From assembly GCF_000427445.1 (NCBI RefSeq), contig NZ_KE386496.1, forward strand, positions 744,001-808,000: a stretch of 64,000 nucleotides of DNA. Reading direction: 5' to 3'. This DNA comes from Methylocapsa acidiphila B2 (GTDB lineage: Bacteria > Pseudomonadota > Alphaproteobacteria > Rhizobiales > Beijerinckiaceae). Numbering within the stretch: position 1 is the first letter of the stretch; each line of letters opens with the position of its first letter. Under the pieces are notes generated by a model. The model was not told where the DNA came from, did no database searches, and saw only the letters and a list, made by a program, of their open reading frames with translations. Shown in pieces: positions 55,354-64,000 of this stretch. Both the position numbers and the translations under genes were made by a program.

Positions 55354-57564
55354 ATGATGCGGCAATATGAGCTCGTCGATCGCGTGCGGCGCTATAATCC
55401 GCAAGCCGACGAAGTGTCGCTCAATCGGGCCTATGTCTACGCTATGAAGGCGCATGGCGCGCAAAAACGCGCTTCCGGCGACCCCTATTTTTCGCATCCG
55501 CTCGAGGTCGCCGCGATTCTGACCGACATGAAGCTCGACGACGCCACGATCGTCGCCGCGGTCCTGCACGACACGATCGAGGACACCGATTCGACCCGCG
55601 AGGAGATCGATCGCCTCTTCGGCAGCGATATCGGCCGCTTGGTCGACGGGCTGACCAAGCTGAAAAAGCTCGACCTCGTGTCGAAGCGCGCGGCTCAGGC
55701 GGAGAATTTTCGCAAGCTTCTCCTCGCTGTCGCGGAAGACGTGCGCGTGCTGCTCGTCAAGCTCGCCGACCGCTTGCACAACATGCGCACGCTCCATTTC
55801 GTCAGCCCTGACAAGCGGGCGCGGATCGCGGAGGAAACGCTCGACATTTATGCGCCTCTCGCCGGGCGCATGGGCATGCAGCGGATGCGCGACGAGCTCG
55901 AGGATCTGGCCTTTCGCCACCTCATGCCCGACGCTTATGCGATGATTGCTGCGAGGCTCGAGGAACTGCGCAAGAAAAACGGAAAAATCATCGTCAAGAT
56001 CGAGAAGGAGCTGGCCGAAGAGTTCGCCGCGCGCGGGATCGACGCTAAGGTCGAGGGGCGCGAAAAGCAGCCCTATTCGGTCTGGTGCAAGATGGAGCGC
56101 AAATCCATCGCCTTCGAGCAGCTCTCCGACATTTTCGGATTTCGCGTCATCGTGCCGAGCATCGAGGATTGCTATCGGGTCATCGGCGTCGTCCACACAA
56201 AATGGGCCGTCGTGCCGGGCCGTTTCAAAGACTATGTCTCGACGCCGAAGCAGAACGACTATCAGTCGATTCATACGACGGTCGTCGGACCCGGCCGGCA
56301 GCGCGTTGAGCTTCAGGTGCGCACCGTCGCGATGGAGGATATCGCCCGAAACGGCATCGCCGCCCATGCGCTCTATAAGGATGGACGCGTCGCCGACCGC
56401 GAGACTTTGACCAATGAAAGCCGGGCCTATCAATGGTTGCGGCGGACGATCTCTCTGCTCGCAGAAGGCGATACGCCTGAGGAGTTTCTCGAACACACCA
56501 AGCTCGAGCTGTTCCACGACCAGGTGTTTTGCTTCACGCCGAAAGGGCGGTTAATCGCTCTGCCGCGCGGCGCGACGCCGATCGATTTCGCCTATGCGGT
56601 GCATACCGACGTGGGCAATTCAGCGGTCGGCGCCAAGATCAACGGCCGTCATGCGCCGCTCTTGTCTGAATTGCAAAATGGCGACGAGGTCGAGATCGCG
56701 CGGGCCGAAGGACAGACGCCCCCGGCCGTCTGGGAGACGTTGGTCATGACCGGCAAGGCCCGCTCGGCGATCAGGCGCGCCACCCGCGACGCTGTGCGGG
56801 CGCAATATGCCGGGCTCGGACGCCAGATCGTGACCCGGGCCTTTGAGCGGGCCGGCAGGCCCTATACCGAGGACAAGCTGAAGAGCGTGCTCTCGCGCCT
56901 CGCCCGCGCGAGCGTCGACGACGTGCTCGCTGCGGTCGGCCGAGGCGAAATGTTTTCCGGCGATGTTGTCAAGGCGGTCTATCCGGAATTCACGGATGAG
57001 AAAAAAGCAATCGCGCCACGGGCGCGCGGCGAGGCCGGCTGGTTCGGCCTGAAAAAAGCAGCGAGCCTCGTCTTTAAATTTCCAGGCGAGGCGAGCGACG
57101 AGCAAAACCGGAAGTCTATCCCGATCCGCGGCATTCAGGGCGATCTGCCGGTTCGTTTCGCGCCAAACGGAGGCGCTGTTCCCGGCGATCGCATCGTCGG
57201 CATTCTCACGCCGGGCGAGGGAATCACGATCTATCCGATTCAGTCCCCCGATCTTACCGCCTTCGACGAGCAACCCGAACGCTGGCTCGACGTGCGTTGG
57301 GACATCGAGGAGGGGCGGCAGGATTTTTTTTCGGCGCGAATCGCCATAACGGCAATTAATGAGCCGGGCTCCTTAGGCGTCATCGCGACGGTGATCGGCG
57401 ATCATTCCGCCAATATCGACAATATCGTGATCAAGCCGCTCAGCGCCGATTTTCGCGAAATGATCATTGACCTCGAGGTCAATGATCTAAAGCATTTGAA
57501 CGCCATCATCTCGCATTTGCGGACGCGGACGGTCGTCAGCAAGGTCGATCGGGTGAATGGCTGA
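55354..57564 (+). CDS. rsh: Bifunctional (p)ppGpp synthetase/hydrolase (RelA/SpoT homologue)
   Basis: A 736-residue Rsh protein. The hydrolase domain has H72-D73 in VLHDTIEDTD and KLADRLHNMRTL. The synthetase domain has FKDYVSTPKQNDYQSIHTT. The TGS domain (about 390-455) includes FCFTPKGRLIALPRGATPIDF, and the ACT domain (about 660-736) includes SARIAITAINEPGSLGVIAT. The single copy makes and destroys (p)ppGpp on starvation. An 8-T run at 57324-57331 lies between TGS and ACT parts, in frame. A second ATG follows the first at 55357. Confidence 0.96.
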   Translation: MMRQYELVDRVRRYNPQADEVSLNRAYVYAMKAHGAQKRASGDPYFSHPLEVAAILTDMKLDDATIVAAVLHDTIEDTDSTREEIDRLFGSDIGRLVDGLTKLKKLDLVSKRAAQAENFRKLLLAVAEDVRVLLVKLADRLHNMRTLHFVSPDKRARIAEETLDIYAPLAGRMGMQRMRDELEDLAFRHLMPDAYAMIAARLEELRKKNGKIIVKIEKELAEEFAARGIDAKVEGREKQPYSVWCKMERKSIAFEQLSDIFGFRVIVPSIEDCYRVIGVVHTKWAVVPGRFKDYVSTPKQNDYQSIHTTVVGPGRQRVELQVRTVAMEDIARNGIAAHALYKDGRVADRETLTNESRAYQWLRRTISLLAEGDTPEEFLEHTKLELFHDQVFCFTPKGRLIALPRGATPIDFAYAVHTDVGNSAVGAKINGRHAPLLSELQNGDEVEIARAEGQTPPAVWETLVMTGKARSAIRRATRDAVRAQYAGLGRQIVTRAFERAGRPYTEDKLKSVLSRLARASVDDVLAAVGRGEMFSGDVVKAVYPEFTDEKKAIAPRARGEAGWFGLKKAASLVFKFPGEASDEQNRKSIPIRGIQGDLPVRFAPNGGAVPGDRIVGILTPGEGITIYPIQSPDLTAFDEQPERWLDVRWDIEEGRQDFFSARIAITAINEPGSLGVIATVIGDHSANIDNIVIKPLSADFREMIIDLEVNDLKHLNAIISHLRTRTVVSKVDRVNG

Positions 57565-57596
57565 TCGATCCAGATGATCGCGACAAAGTCGCCGCT

Positions 57597-58082
57597 TCAG
57601 GGAGTCGTCAGGCCTGATAGGGACGCCGTGCATATCGTCCCCGCTTGGATCGGCGTGGGAACAATATCGATAAATGCCCGCGGCTGGCTCCCAGCCCGCG
57701 AATAGAGCTCTGCCGGCGAACCGGCAGTCACGACGCCGCCGACGCTTGTCTGATTCGTGGTCTGGATCTGATAGGTGACCTCGATCGTGGAGTTCGGTGG
57801 AAAGGTTACGACTTGAAAGGCCTGAAGCAGGAAGGCCGTCCCGGTGCTTCCACACTTCGCAGAAACATATTGTATGTGCAGCGACTGTCCCCCGTTGAGC
57901 GCGGGGAAATTGCATTGGAGCCGATTGGCGCTGATCGGCGAGCAGGCCGCCAATACCCCGAAAGGCGTGTCGGCGGCTGCGGCGGGCTCAACGGTTAAGA
58001 CGGCGAGGAAACCCGAGGCGATCGCAAAACTGGCGATAGCGAAATTGGAGCCCGAGCGACGAGCGCGCGTAATTCTGATCAT
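57597..58082 (-). CDS. Small secreted hypothetical protein
   Basis: A 161-residue protein with a long N-terminal signal (MIRITRARRSGSNFAIASFA, hydrophobic to about residue 37, cleavage near AAA-AD). The mature part is beta-rich and small, with cysteines in LAACSPIS, LQCNFPA, SAKCGST and GTICTAS, likely two disulfides. No family recognised. It converges with rsh (32 bp between stops). Confidence 0.55.
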   Translation of the reverse strand: MIRITRARRSGSNFAIASFAIASGFLAVLTVEPAAAADTPFGVLAACSPISANRLQCNFPALNGGQSLHIQYVSAKCGSTGTAFLLQAFQVVTFPPNSTIEVTYQIQTTNQTSVGGVVTAGSPAELYSRAGSQPRAFIDIVPTPIQAGTICTASLSGLTTP

Positions 58083-58533
58083 TGAAACAATCCCCGTAAA
58101 TTAAAAAAAATTGATCAATAGTCCGCCCACGCAAAATCGACGATGCCTGGCGAAGGTTCCGTCAATTCGTGGTCGCTTTCTCGGCAGTTTCAAAATGCAA
58201 AGCGATAGCGCGCGGCGAGGGCTAATTCCGGTCAGCCGGTTTCGACATAATCGATAGGCGATTAGGCTTCGGGATTTGATGTTGCGCGCGGGCCGAAGCT
58301 TGGCGCGCACGCCGTCGCCGCACCTATGACGGCAGGCGGCCGCGATCTCGTTAAAGACTTGAGAATATCGCTCTCTCTGAAACGCCTTCGACTCAGCGCG
58401 TTCAGGCAGATTCTACTCGGAGCGAATATCGTCATGAGCAGGGCGATCCCTGCCGCCGAAGAGGCAGCGCGTCGAAGGGCGCTTAACCTCGAGACCTACG
58501 CCCGAACGCTAATTCGGTTGCTATAATATGATA
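58083..58533. other. Intergenic region between secreted protein and tRNA-Ala
   Basis: 451 bp with an A-rich tract (58104-58111) close to the secreted protein start. A 66-codon plus-strand frame at 58326 lacks any motif or ribosome site. No RNA structure or repeat was recognised. Confidence 0.4.
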
Positions 58534-58609
58534 TGGTGGAGCCACGCGGAATCGAACCGCGGACCTCTTCAATGCCATTGAAGCGCTCTCCCAACTGAGC
58601 TATGACCCC
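58534..58609 (-). tRNA. tRNA-Ala (GGC anticodon)
   Basis: On the minus strand the sequence starts GGGGTCATAGCTCAG and ends GCGTGGCTCCACCA with encoded CCA. It folds into a cloverleaf: acceptor GGGGTCA-type stem, D arm AGCTCAGTTGGGAGAGC, anticodon arm CTTCA-ATGGCAT-TGAAG (anticodon GGC), and T arm with GGTTCGATTCC. 76 nt. It sits between the TIGR02300 gene and the secreted protein gene. Confidence 0.96.
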
Positions 58610-58726
58610 GCTGAAAATTAACCATTTTCGACGTCCGTTTGGGTCGGACGCCGCTGCAAAATCCCGCGATCGGGAAGAGATGAGGCGGCTGTATAGCCCC
58701 AACCGCGGCGCTTCACAAGCTAAACG

Positions 58727-59086
58727 TCAACGTTCCTCGTCGTCGTCGTGAACGTCGTCGATAAGGTCGCCGACATCGTCGCTATCCTCTTCCTCTTCTT
58801 CCAAAAACGTATCGTCCGCGACCTCGATCTCGACGTCTTCATCCCCTTCCACGACGATCTTATCGTCCACCGCGTCCGCGTCCTCAAGGGAGATGACGTC
58901 GGCTCCAACGACGGCTTCGGCATCTTCGTCATCAGCGACGGCGGCGTGATGGACGGCGCGCGACAGCGCTGTGGCCTGAAACACCGTGCCGCATTTCGGG
59001 CATGTGATGGGATTTCTGTTGAGATCGAAAAATCGCGCGCCGCAATGTTGGCATTGATGCTTATTGCCGAGCTCTGGTTTCGCCAC
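58727..59086 (-). CDS. TIGR02300 (FYDLN acid) family zinc-ribbon protein
   Basis: A 119-residue protein with an N-terminal zinc ribbon: C12/C15 in CQHCGARFFDLNRNP and C29/C32 in CPKCGTVF, the TIGR02300 core. A long Asp/Glu-rich C-terminus ends DDVHDDDEER. The acidic tail is a family trait; function is unknown. GTG 59086 follows AGAGGT; the frame to 59179 adds non-family sequence. It is divergent from aroA-cmk, the conserved alphaproteobacterial neighbourhood. Confidence 0.9.
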   Translation of the reverse strand: MAKPELGNKHQCQHCGARFFDLNRNPITCPKCGTVFQATALSRAVHHAAVADDEDAEAVVGADVISLEDADAVDDKIVVEGDEDVEIEVADDTFLEEEEEDSDDVGDLIDDVHDDDEER

Positions 59087-59274
59087 CGATTTACCTCTTG
59101 AACTGACATGGCGCCCGAGCGCAGGCCGCCGTTGCAGAACCGTGGGCGTCCGGTTAGTGATGCGAGACGCGCCTGTCAAATGGAACTTGCGACAAACGCC
59201 GCCTCAGATGACAGAACGTCGGCTGTCGTGTTACCAGCGCTGCGGAGAAGCGGCGCGAACTCCGGGGCATCAGC

Positions 59275-60645
59275 TTGTCTTTATCTCATTTCCCGTCCGA
59301 AGCCGCCTTGCTTGAGGCTGCGCCGAATAGGCTCGCCGCGCAGGCCTCGGGCCCCCTGCGCGGCCGGCTGAAACCGCCGGGGGACAAATCGATCTCCCAC
59401 CGCGCTCTGATTCTCGGCCTGCTTTCTGTCGGCGAAACCCTGATCGATGGCCTGCTCGAGGGCGACGACGTCTTGCGCACCGCCGCCGCCTGCCGGGCGC
59501 TTGGGGCCGAAGTCGTCCGTCTAGGCGAGGGGCGTTGGCGCGTCAGCGGCTGCGGGATCGGCTCCCTGCTTGCGCCGCGCGAGCCGCTTGATTTCGGCAA
59601 TTCCGGAACCGGCGCCCGCCTGATGATGGGCGTCGTCGGCGGCCATGCGATCACCGCGTGCTTCGACGGCGACGCCTCCCTGCGCAAACGTCCAATGCGG
59701 CGGATTCTCGATCCGCTCGTCCAGATGGGCGCCGAGGTCTTGTCGGAAGCCGAGGGCGGGCGTTGCCCGATCCTGCTCAAGGGCGCGAGCGAGCCTGTTC
59801 CGATCCTCTATGAGACGCCGGTCGCCTCGGCGCAGATCAAATCTGCGGTGCTCCTAGCGGGACTGAATTCGCCGGGCCGCACGACGGTCGTCGAGACCGA
59901 GGCGAGCCGCGACCATACCGAAAAAATGCTGGCGCATTTCGGCGCGACGATCAGCGTCGAGCCATTCGGGACGCATGGCCGCAAGATCAGCCTCGAAGGC
60001 CGACCGGAGCTGCGGCCAGCGCCGCTGAGCGTTCCGGCGGACCCTTCCTCCGCGGCCTTTCCCATGGTCGCTGCGACAATCGCGCCGGGCTCGGACATCG
60101 TCATCGAGGGCGTGATGACCAATCCCTTGCGGGCGGGCCTGCTCGCGACCCTGCTTGAAATGGGCGCCGACATCGAGATCCTCGATCGTCGGATCGAAGG
60201 TGGGGAGGAGGTCGCGGATTTGCGCGTCCGCGCGGCGGCGCTCAAGGGCGTCGACGTGCCTGCAGCGCGCGCGCCCTCCATGATCGACGAATATCCGATC
60301 CTCGCTGTCGCCGCGGCTTTCGCGAGCGGACTGACTCGTTTGCGCGGGCTCCATGAACTGCGGGTCAAGGAATCCGATCGGTTGGCGGCCGTGGCGGCTG
60401 GCTTGCGCGAAGCCGGCGTCGCGACGCAAATTATCGGCGACGATCTCATCGTCGAGGGCCGGGGCGGCGAGGTCGAAGGCGGCGGCTCGGTCGAAACCCA
60501 TCTCGACCATCGCATTGCAATGAGCTTTCTTTGCCTCGGCCTTGCTTCGCGACAGCCGATGGCGATCGATGATTCGCGCATGATTGCGACGAGCTTTCCA
60601 ACCTTCAAGGCCGACATGGAGCGGCTCGGGGCGCGTTTCGCATGA
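59275..60645 (+). CDS. aroA: 3-phosphoshikimate 1-carboxyvinyltransferase (EPSP synthase)
   Basis: A 456-residue shikimate-pathway enzyme that transfers enolpyruvyl from PEP to shikimate-3-phosphate. The PEP/shikimate site reads [15 protein letters not shown], with [13 protein letters not shown] and [13 protein letters not shown]. The [11 protein letters not shown] and LAGLNSPG forms look like the class II (glyphosate-tolerant) type found in Agrobacterium CP4, judged by eye. The start is TTG 59275 with a GGGG stretch upstream. Its stop overlaps the cmk start (ATGA). Confidence 0.95.
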   Translation: MSLSHFPSEAALLEAAPNRLAAQASGPLRGRLKPPGDKSISHRALILGLLSVGETLIDGLLEGDDVLRTAAACRALGAEVVRLGEGRWRVSGCGIGSLLAPREPLDFGNSGTGARLMMGVVGGHAITACFDGDASLRKRPMRRILDPLVQMGAEVLSEAEGGRCPILLKGASEPVPILYETPVASAQIKSAVLLAGLNSPGRTTVVETEASRDHTEKMLAHFGATISVEPFGTHGRKISLEGRPELRPAPLSVPADPSSAAFPMVAATIAPGSDIVIEGVMTNPLRAGLLATLLEMGADIEILDRRIEGGEEVADLRVRAAALKGVDVPAARAPSMIDEYPILAVAAAFASGLTRLRGLHELRVKESDRLAAVAAGLREAGVATQIIGDDLIVEGRGGEVEGGGSVETHLDHRIAMSFLCLGLASRQPMAIDDSRMIATSFPTFKADMERLGARFA

Positions 60646-61295
60646 TCATAGCCATTGATGGTCCGGCGGCATCCGGCAAAGGCACGCTCGCGCGCCGCCT
60701 GGCCGGTTGCCTCAATCTCCCGCATCTCGACACGGGCCTTTTGTACAGGGCGACCGCGCGCGCGCTCCTCGATCAAGGCCAGGATCTGTCCGATCGCATA
60801 GCGGCGGTCGCGGCCGCGCGCGGTCTCGCGCTCACGGATTTCGATGAGGATGCCTTGCGCGGGCCGCGCATGGGCGACGCAGCCTCGATCGTCGGGTCGA
60901 TTCCAGAGGTGCGCGCGGCTTTGATCGAAACCCAGCGCGACTTCGCCCGCCGTCCGGGCGGAGCGGTCCTTGATGGGCGCGACATCGGGACGGTCATTTG
61001 CCCAGGCGCGGAGGTCAAAATATTCGTGACCGCAAGCCCGGAGGCGCGGGCGACGCGACGCGCCTTAGAGCTGAAAGGGCGCGGCGAAAAAATCGATTTC
61101 GCAGCGGTGCTCGATGATATTCGTCGGCGCGACGCGCGCGACAGAGACCGGGCCGCCGCGCCGCTGAAAGTCGCTGACGACGCCGTCCTGCTGGATACGA
61201 CGAAGCTCGACGTCGAGGCGGCGTATAAGGCGGCTCTGGCGATCGTTTTTTCCCACGCCGACCCTGAGACCCTTGTGTCTCAAAGCGCGGGCTGA
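60642..61295 (+). CDS. cmk: Cytidylate kinase
   Basis: A 217-residue P-loop kinase for CMP/dCMP. The Walker A reads [17 protein letters not shown] from residue 3, and NMP-binding residues include LDTGLLYRA and [21 protein letters not shown]. It overlaps aroA by ATGA and shares its transcript. In many relatives rpsA follows; here the next gene is a TonB-like protein. Confidence 0.95.
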   Translation: MIIAIDGPAASGKGTLARRLAGCLNLPHLDTGLLYRATARALLDQGQDLSDRIAAVAAARGLALTDFDEDALRGPRMGDAASIVGSIPEVRAALIETQRDFARRPGGAVLDGRDIGTVICPGAEVKIFVTASPEARATRRALELKGRGEKIDFAAVLDDIRRRDARDRDRAAAPLKVADDAVLLDTTKLDVEAAYKAALAIVFSHADPETLVSQSAG

Positions 61296-61446
61296 GCCAA
61301 GCCTGCGCGGCGAACCTCTGACGGCCATTGCGCGAGATGATCGAATGATTCGCGGGCGCGTCCCGCAACTGGAAGCGAGACCGCCTGATCGACGTTCCGT
61401 TTTGGCGGATCGGTCTGGAGACTCGCCGCAACGGCGACCCATCGTC

Positions 61447-62562
61447 ATGGCCTCCATGCCCGGCAGTCCTGACAAAAGCAACGGCCCTGCGCCTGATCGC
61501 GGGCTATACCGCCTCGTCGAGCCGGCGGATGAAGGAACCGCGGCGGCGCGAGCCGACGGCCGGCTTGTTCTGGCCATCGTCGCGGCGTCGTTCCTTATTC
61601 ATGGCCTTGTTTTTTGGGCGCTGCTCGGCTTCGACCGCGCCCCTGACGCCGTCCCGTCGGCGCGTGAGATCCCCGTCGAACTCTTAGCCGAAGCTGAAAC
61701 CCAAGGCCGCCCCCGCTCGGATGCTAAAGGGACCGGCGAGCAAAAGCCTCCGGCCGCGACAGCCGCCACGCACGACCAGCGTGGAAGTGAGGCTAAGAAA
61801 GCCGAGGATCAGGCCTCGAAAGCCGACGCAGCCCAAGCCAAGCAAGCGGAGACCAAGCCTGTAGAGCCCAAAGCTGCGGAGCCCAAGTCTCCAGAGTCCA
61901 AGTCTCCGGAACCCAAGACAGCCGAGACCAAGGTTGCGGAGCCTTCTACGCCGCAAGTCGCAGCCAAAACGGCGGAGGCGCGAAAAGACGCCGAGGCAGA
62001 GAAAAAGGTTGCGTCGAAGCCGGCTAAAGCCAGGGGCGGAGCGCAGCAAGCCGGCGCTGCTCTCTCGGACAAACATTCGCTGAAGCCGGCGCCGGGCGCC
62101 GCGCCGTCGAGCCCGGCGTCGACTGGAAGGGAACAGGCGGGGCTGGCCTTGCCCTATGATCTCGGGCCGACGATTTTCCGCGCGGTCGCCGTGCCCCTGC
62201 CGACGCAGGGCGGCGACGAGGCGATGAGCTATAAGGTCATCGTGTTCGGGATGCTGGAACGGGCGAAGCATTATCCGCAGGCGGCGATTGATCGCCACGC
62301 GCGCGGCGTCTCCGTGGTCGGCTTCTCGGTGGACGAGGCCGGGGAGGCGATGAACGTGTCTTTGCTTCGATCGAGCGGGGAAGCGGATCTCGACGAGGAG
62401 AGCGTCGCGCTAGTTCGCCGCGCGGCGCCTTTTCCCGCGCCCCCGGCGGGAGCGCAACGCTTTTTCGCGGCGCAAATCGACTTCGGAATAGGAGAAGAAA
62501 GAGCCGAGCCGCAGCCGAACAGCCAGTCCAAGCCGCCGGAAGCCGACTCCAATCCGGAATGA
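61447..62562 (+). CDS. TonB-like energy-transducing protein
   Basis: A 371-residue bitopic protein. One N-terminal membrane helix (about residues 42-64, [20 protein letters not shown]) is followed by a long Ala/Lys/Pro/Glu-rich periplasmic spacer. The C-terminal ~90 residues form a TonB-type domain ([40 protein letters not shown]). It would pass proton-motive energy to outer-membrane receptors. ATG 61447 is preferred; the frame to 61273 overlaps cmk. exbB, exbD and receptors are not in the window, so partners are unknown. Confidence 0.8.
   Translation: MASMPGSPDKSNGPAPDRGLYRLVEPADEGTAAARADGRLVLAIVAASFLIHGLVFWALLGFDRAPDAVPSAREIPVELLAEAETQGRPRSDAKGTGEQKPPAATAATHDQRGSEAKKAEDQASKADAAQAKQAETKPVEPKAAEPKSPESKSPEPKTAETKVAEPSTPQVAAKTAEARKDAEAEKKVASKPAKARGGAQQAGAALSDKHSLKPAPGAAPSSPASTGREQAGLALPYDLGPTIFRAVAVPLPTQGGDEAMSYKVIVFGMLERAKHYPQAAIDRHARGVSVVGFSVDEAGEAMNVSLLRSSGEADLDEESVALVRRAAPFPAPPAGAQRFFAAQIDFGIGEERAEPQPNSQSKPPEADSNPE
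61849..61938 (+). repeat. 15-bp tandem repeat in the TonB-like gene
   Basis: Six in-frame units encode [25 protein letters not shown] and E-T-K-V-A, with a degenerate seventh. It builds the extended periplasmic spacer; unit number may vary between strains. Confidence 0.8.
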
Positions 62563-62573
62563 CATGAAGAAAA

Positions 62574-62650
62574 TGGTCGGAGTGAGAGGATTCGAACCTC
62601 CGACCCCCTCGTCCCGAACGAGGTGCGCTACCAGGCTGCGCTACACTCCG
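62574..62650 (-). tRNA. tRNA-Pro (CGG anticodon)
   Basis: On the minus strand CGGAGTGTAGCGCAGCCTGG at the 5' end and ACTCCGACCA at the 3' end with encoded CCA. The cloverleaf has anticodon arm CCTCG-TTCGGGA-CGAGG (anticodon CGG) and T arm GGTTCGAATCC. 77 nt. Its 3' end is 11 bp from the TonB-like stop on the other strand. Confidence 0.96.
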
Positions 62651-62832
62651 ACGCGCGGCTGAAATCTTGCTCGGCCGCATCCCGGTAAGCCGCCTTATAG
62701 CGGCGCATTCCCGCCTCCGCAAGCGGTTCGGGCGTCCAGCGCGGCTTTATCCATGCTCACGCGCCTTGACGCTCGGCAAAGGGCAGGCGGCGGCGCGAAG
62801 TCTCACTGGCGGCCGCGCCGCGCGCTCGAGCA

Positions 62833-64000
62833 TCAGGGCAGGGCCAAAGCGACGAACCGGACCTCGCCTTGAGCATTGGCGACGAGCAGCAGAGCCGATT
62901 TCTTGCCGCCGCTTTTCAGCGTCTGCAGCTTCTTATTGACGTCGGATACGTCCTTAACCGCCTCTTGATTGATTTCTTGGATGACGTCGCCGACCTGAAT
63001 ATGTTTTTCGGCCGCACCGGAGTCGGGATCGACGGCCGTCACGACGACGCCCGAACCGATGCTGCTCTTGATCGAGAATTTTTGCCGCAACTCGTCGGAG
63101 AGGCCCGAGAACTCCATCCCGAGCGCCTTTTCGACGGCGCTGGCGGCCGGCCCTTTACCCGATTCGCCCCGCTTGACCGCCGCCTTGACCGGCTTCTCAT
63201 TATCCTCAAGTCGACCGAGCTTGATGGTCTTCACGAGCTCCTTGCCCTGACGCAAGATCACGACCTCGACATCCTTGCCGACCGGCGCGGAAGCCACGAT
63301 CTTCGGCAAATCGCGGGATTCCTTGATCTCGACGCCGTCGAATTTGACGATCACGTCGCCGGCCTGCAGCCCGGCGGCTTTAGCGGGGCCTTTGTCGTCG
63401 GTGCCGGCGACAAGCGCGCCATGCGCCGCGCCGAGATTGAGGCTTTCAGCGATGGTCTCGTCGACATTCTGGATGCGCACGCCGAGCCAGCCGCGGCGCG
63501 TCTCTCCGAATTTTTGCAATTGCTCGATGACGGGCATCACAGTGGCTGCTGGCGTGGCGAAGCCGATGCCGATCGATCCGCCGGACGGAGAAAGAATGGC
63601 CGTGTTGATGCCGATGACTTCTCCGGCCATGTTGAATAGCGGACCGCCGGAATTGCCTTTGTTTATGGCGGCGTCCGTCTGGAAATAATTATCGTAAGGG
63701 CCTGAATCTATATTGCGGTTGCGCGCCGAGATGATGCCCGAGGTCACCGTCCCGCCGAGGCCGAAAGGATTGCCGACCGCGACGACCCAGTCGCCGACCC
63801 GCATCTTGTCGCTATCGCCGAATTTGGCGGCCTTCAGCGGCTTGTCCGGCTTGACCTTGAGGACGGCGACATCGACTTTGGCGTCCTTGCCAAGGACTTC
63901 GGCCTTCAGTTTCTGCCCGTCGGTGAAGATGACCGTCACCTCGTTAGCGTCTGCGATGACGTGATTATTGGTGATGACGATGCCGGACGGATCGATGACG
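62833..64000 (-). CDS. degP: DegP/HtrA-type periplasmic serine protease (5' end missing)
   Basis: This frame runs out of the right edge; 388 codons are visible. The catalytic triad is present: H in ITNNHVIADANE, D in KDAKVDVAVLKV and S in AINKGNSGGPLFN. Two PDZ domains follow, the first from about GWLGVRIQNVDE and the second from about LRQKFSIKSSIGSG, ending QGEVRFVALALP. Do-family proteases degrade or refold misfolded periplasmic proteins. Start and signal peptide lie outside the window. The tRNA-Pro gene lies downstream on the same strand. Confidence 0.93.
   Translation of the reverse strand, partial: VIDPSGIVITNNHVIADANEVTVIFTDGQKLKAEVLGKDAKVDVAVLKVKPDKPLKAAKFGDSDKMRVGDWVVAVGNPFGLGGTVTSGIISARNRNIDSGPYDNYFQTDAAINKGNSGGPLFNMAGEVIGINTAILSPSGGSIGIGFATPAATVMPVIEQLQKFGETRRGWLGVRIQNVDETIAESLNLGAAHGALVAGTDDKGPAKAAGLQAGDVIVKFDGVEIKESRDLPKIVASAPVGKDVEVVILRQGKELVKTIKLGRLEDNEKPVKAAVKRGESGKGPAASAVEKALGMEFSGLSDELRQKFSIKSSIGSGVVVTAVDPDSGAAEKHIQVGDVIQEINQEAVKDVSDVNKKLQTLKSGGKKSALLLVANAQGEVRFVALALP

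Noticed and set aside
58326-58526. 66-codon frame before tRNA-Ala
   Set aside because: No ribosome site or recognisable sequence; likely chance in GC-rich DNA.
61864-61938. CRISPR-like repeat
   Set aside because: The 15-bp units are contiguous, in frame and coding, without spacers.

Overview
The window looks like the chromosome of a GC-rich alphaproteobacterium of the order Hyphomicrobiales (Rhizobiales). The Beijerinckiaceae/Methylocystaceae branch is my best guess, made from gene content and order and not from any search. Supporting signs are RcdA (DUF1465), the double-length dCTP deaminase, metX-metW, a single bifunctional Rsh next to rpoZ, the TIGR02300 (FYDLN_acid) zinc-ribbon gene upstream of aroA-cmk, and a cysteine-free RpmE. 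Most of the window is core housekeeping DNA. No rRNA, CRISPR array, insertion sequence or phage block was seen.

Layout. 1-5.5 kb: the tail of an unidentified (possibly TIR-like) gene, a DUF4188 gene, a TPR membrane protein coupled to der, then a lower-GC insert carrying a DUF4238 gene. 5.5-13 kb: pssA, infA-maf-yacG, a YdcF/DUF218 protein, an O-antigen-ligase-like membrane protein, a GNAT enzyme and ppa. 12.5-15.3 kb (minus): panD, metX, metW. 15.3-20.1 kb (minus): a compact leucine-degradation operon liuA-liuB-liuD. 20.3-28.2 kb: dapE, a periplasmic cyclase-family protein coupled to cytochrome b561, dcd, metZ, apaG, argE and an HNH endonuclease. 28.4-32.3 kb (minus): 3-hydroxybutyryl-CoA dehydrogenase, etfBA and a small glycosyltransferase. 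32.6-36.4 kb: rcdA, rpmE, a MarR/DUF2269 pair and purA. 36.5-47.3 kb: an uncharacterised proline-rich membrane protein, then a minus-strand array reading sigma-like factor, anti-sigma, alpha-2-macroglobulin, pbpC. 47.5-52.8 kb: fabI and a large Pls/PosA-type single-module NRPS. 52.9-57.6 kb: UDGb and NYN genes divergent from rpoZ-rsh. 57.6-64 kb: a secreted protein, tRNA-Ala(GGC), TIGR02300, aroA-cmk, a TonB-like protein, tRNA-Pro(CGG) and the 3' part of a DegP-type protease.

How genes work together. MetX/MetW and MetZ make homocysteine from homoserine. LiuA passes electrons to ETF, encoded by etfBA in the same window, while LiuB/LiuD carboxylate methylcrotonyl-CoA. DapE, ArgE, PanD, AroA and PurA are single steps of amino-acid, coenzyme or purine synthesis. 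PbpC and the thioester alpha-2-macroglobulin form the known periplasmic envelope-defence pair, here directly downstream of a sigma/anti-sigma pair that may control it. Rsh and RpoZ form the stringent-response locus.

Most interesting items: (i) the stand-alone Pls/PosA NRPS, whose adenylation pocket, read by eye, has extra acidic residues that suit a cationic amino acid, so an isopeptide-type polymer is possible; (ii) the sigma/anti-sigma - A2M - PbpC array with a degenerate sigma protein; (iii) a marR promoter embedded in overlapping perfect palindromes and predicted to give a leaderless mRNA; (iv) a translationally coupled periplasmic cyclase and cytochrome b561 pair; (v) a conserved-looking but unassigned proline-rich bitopic protein after purA.
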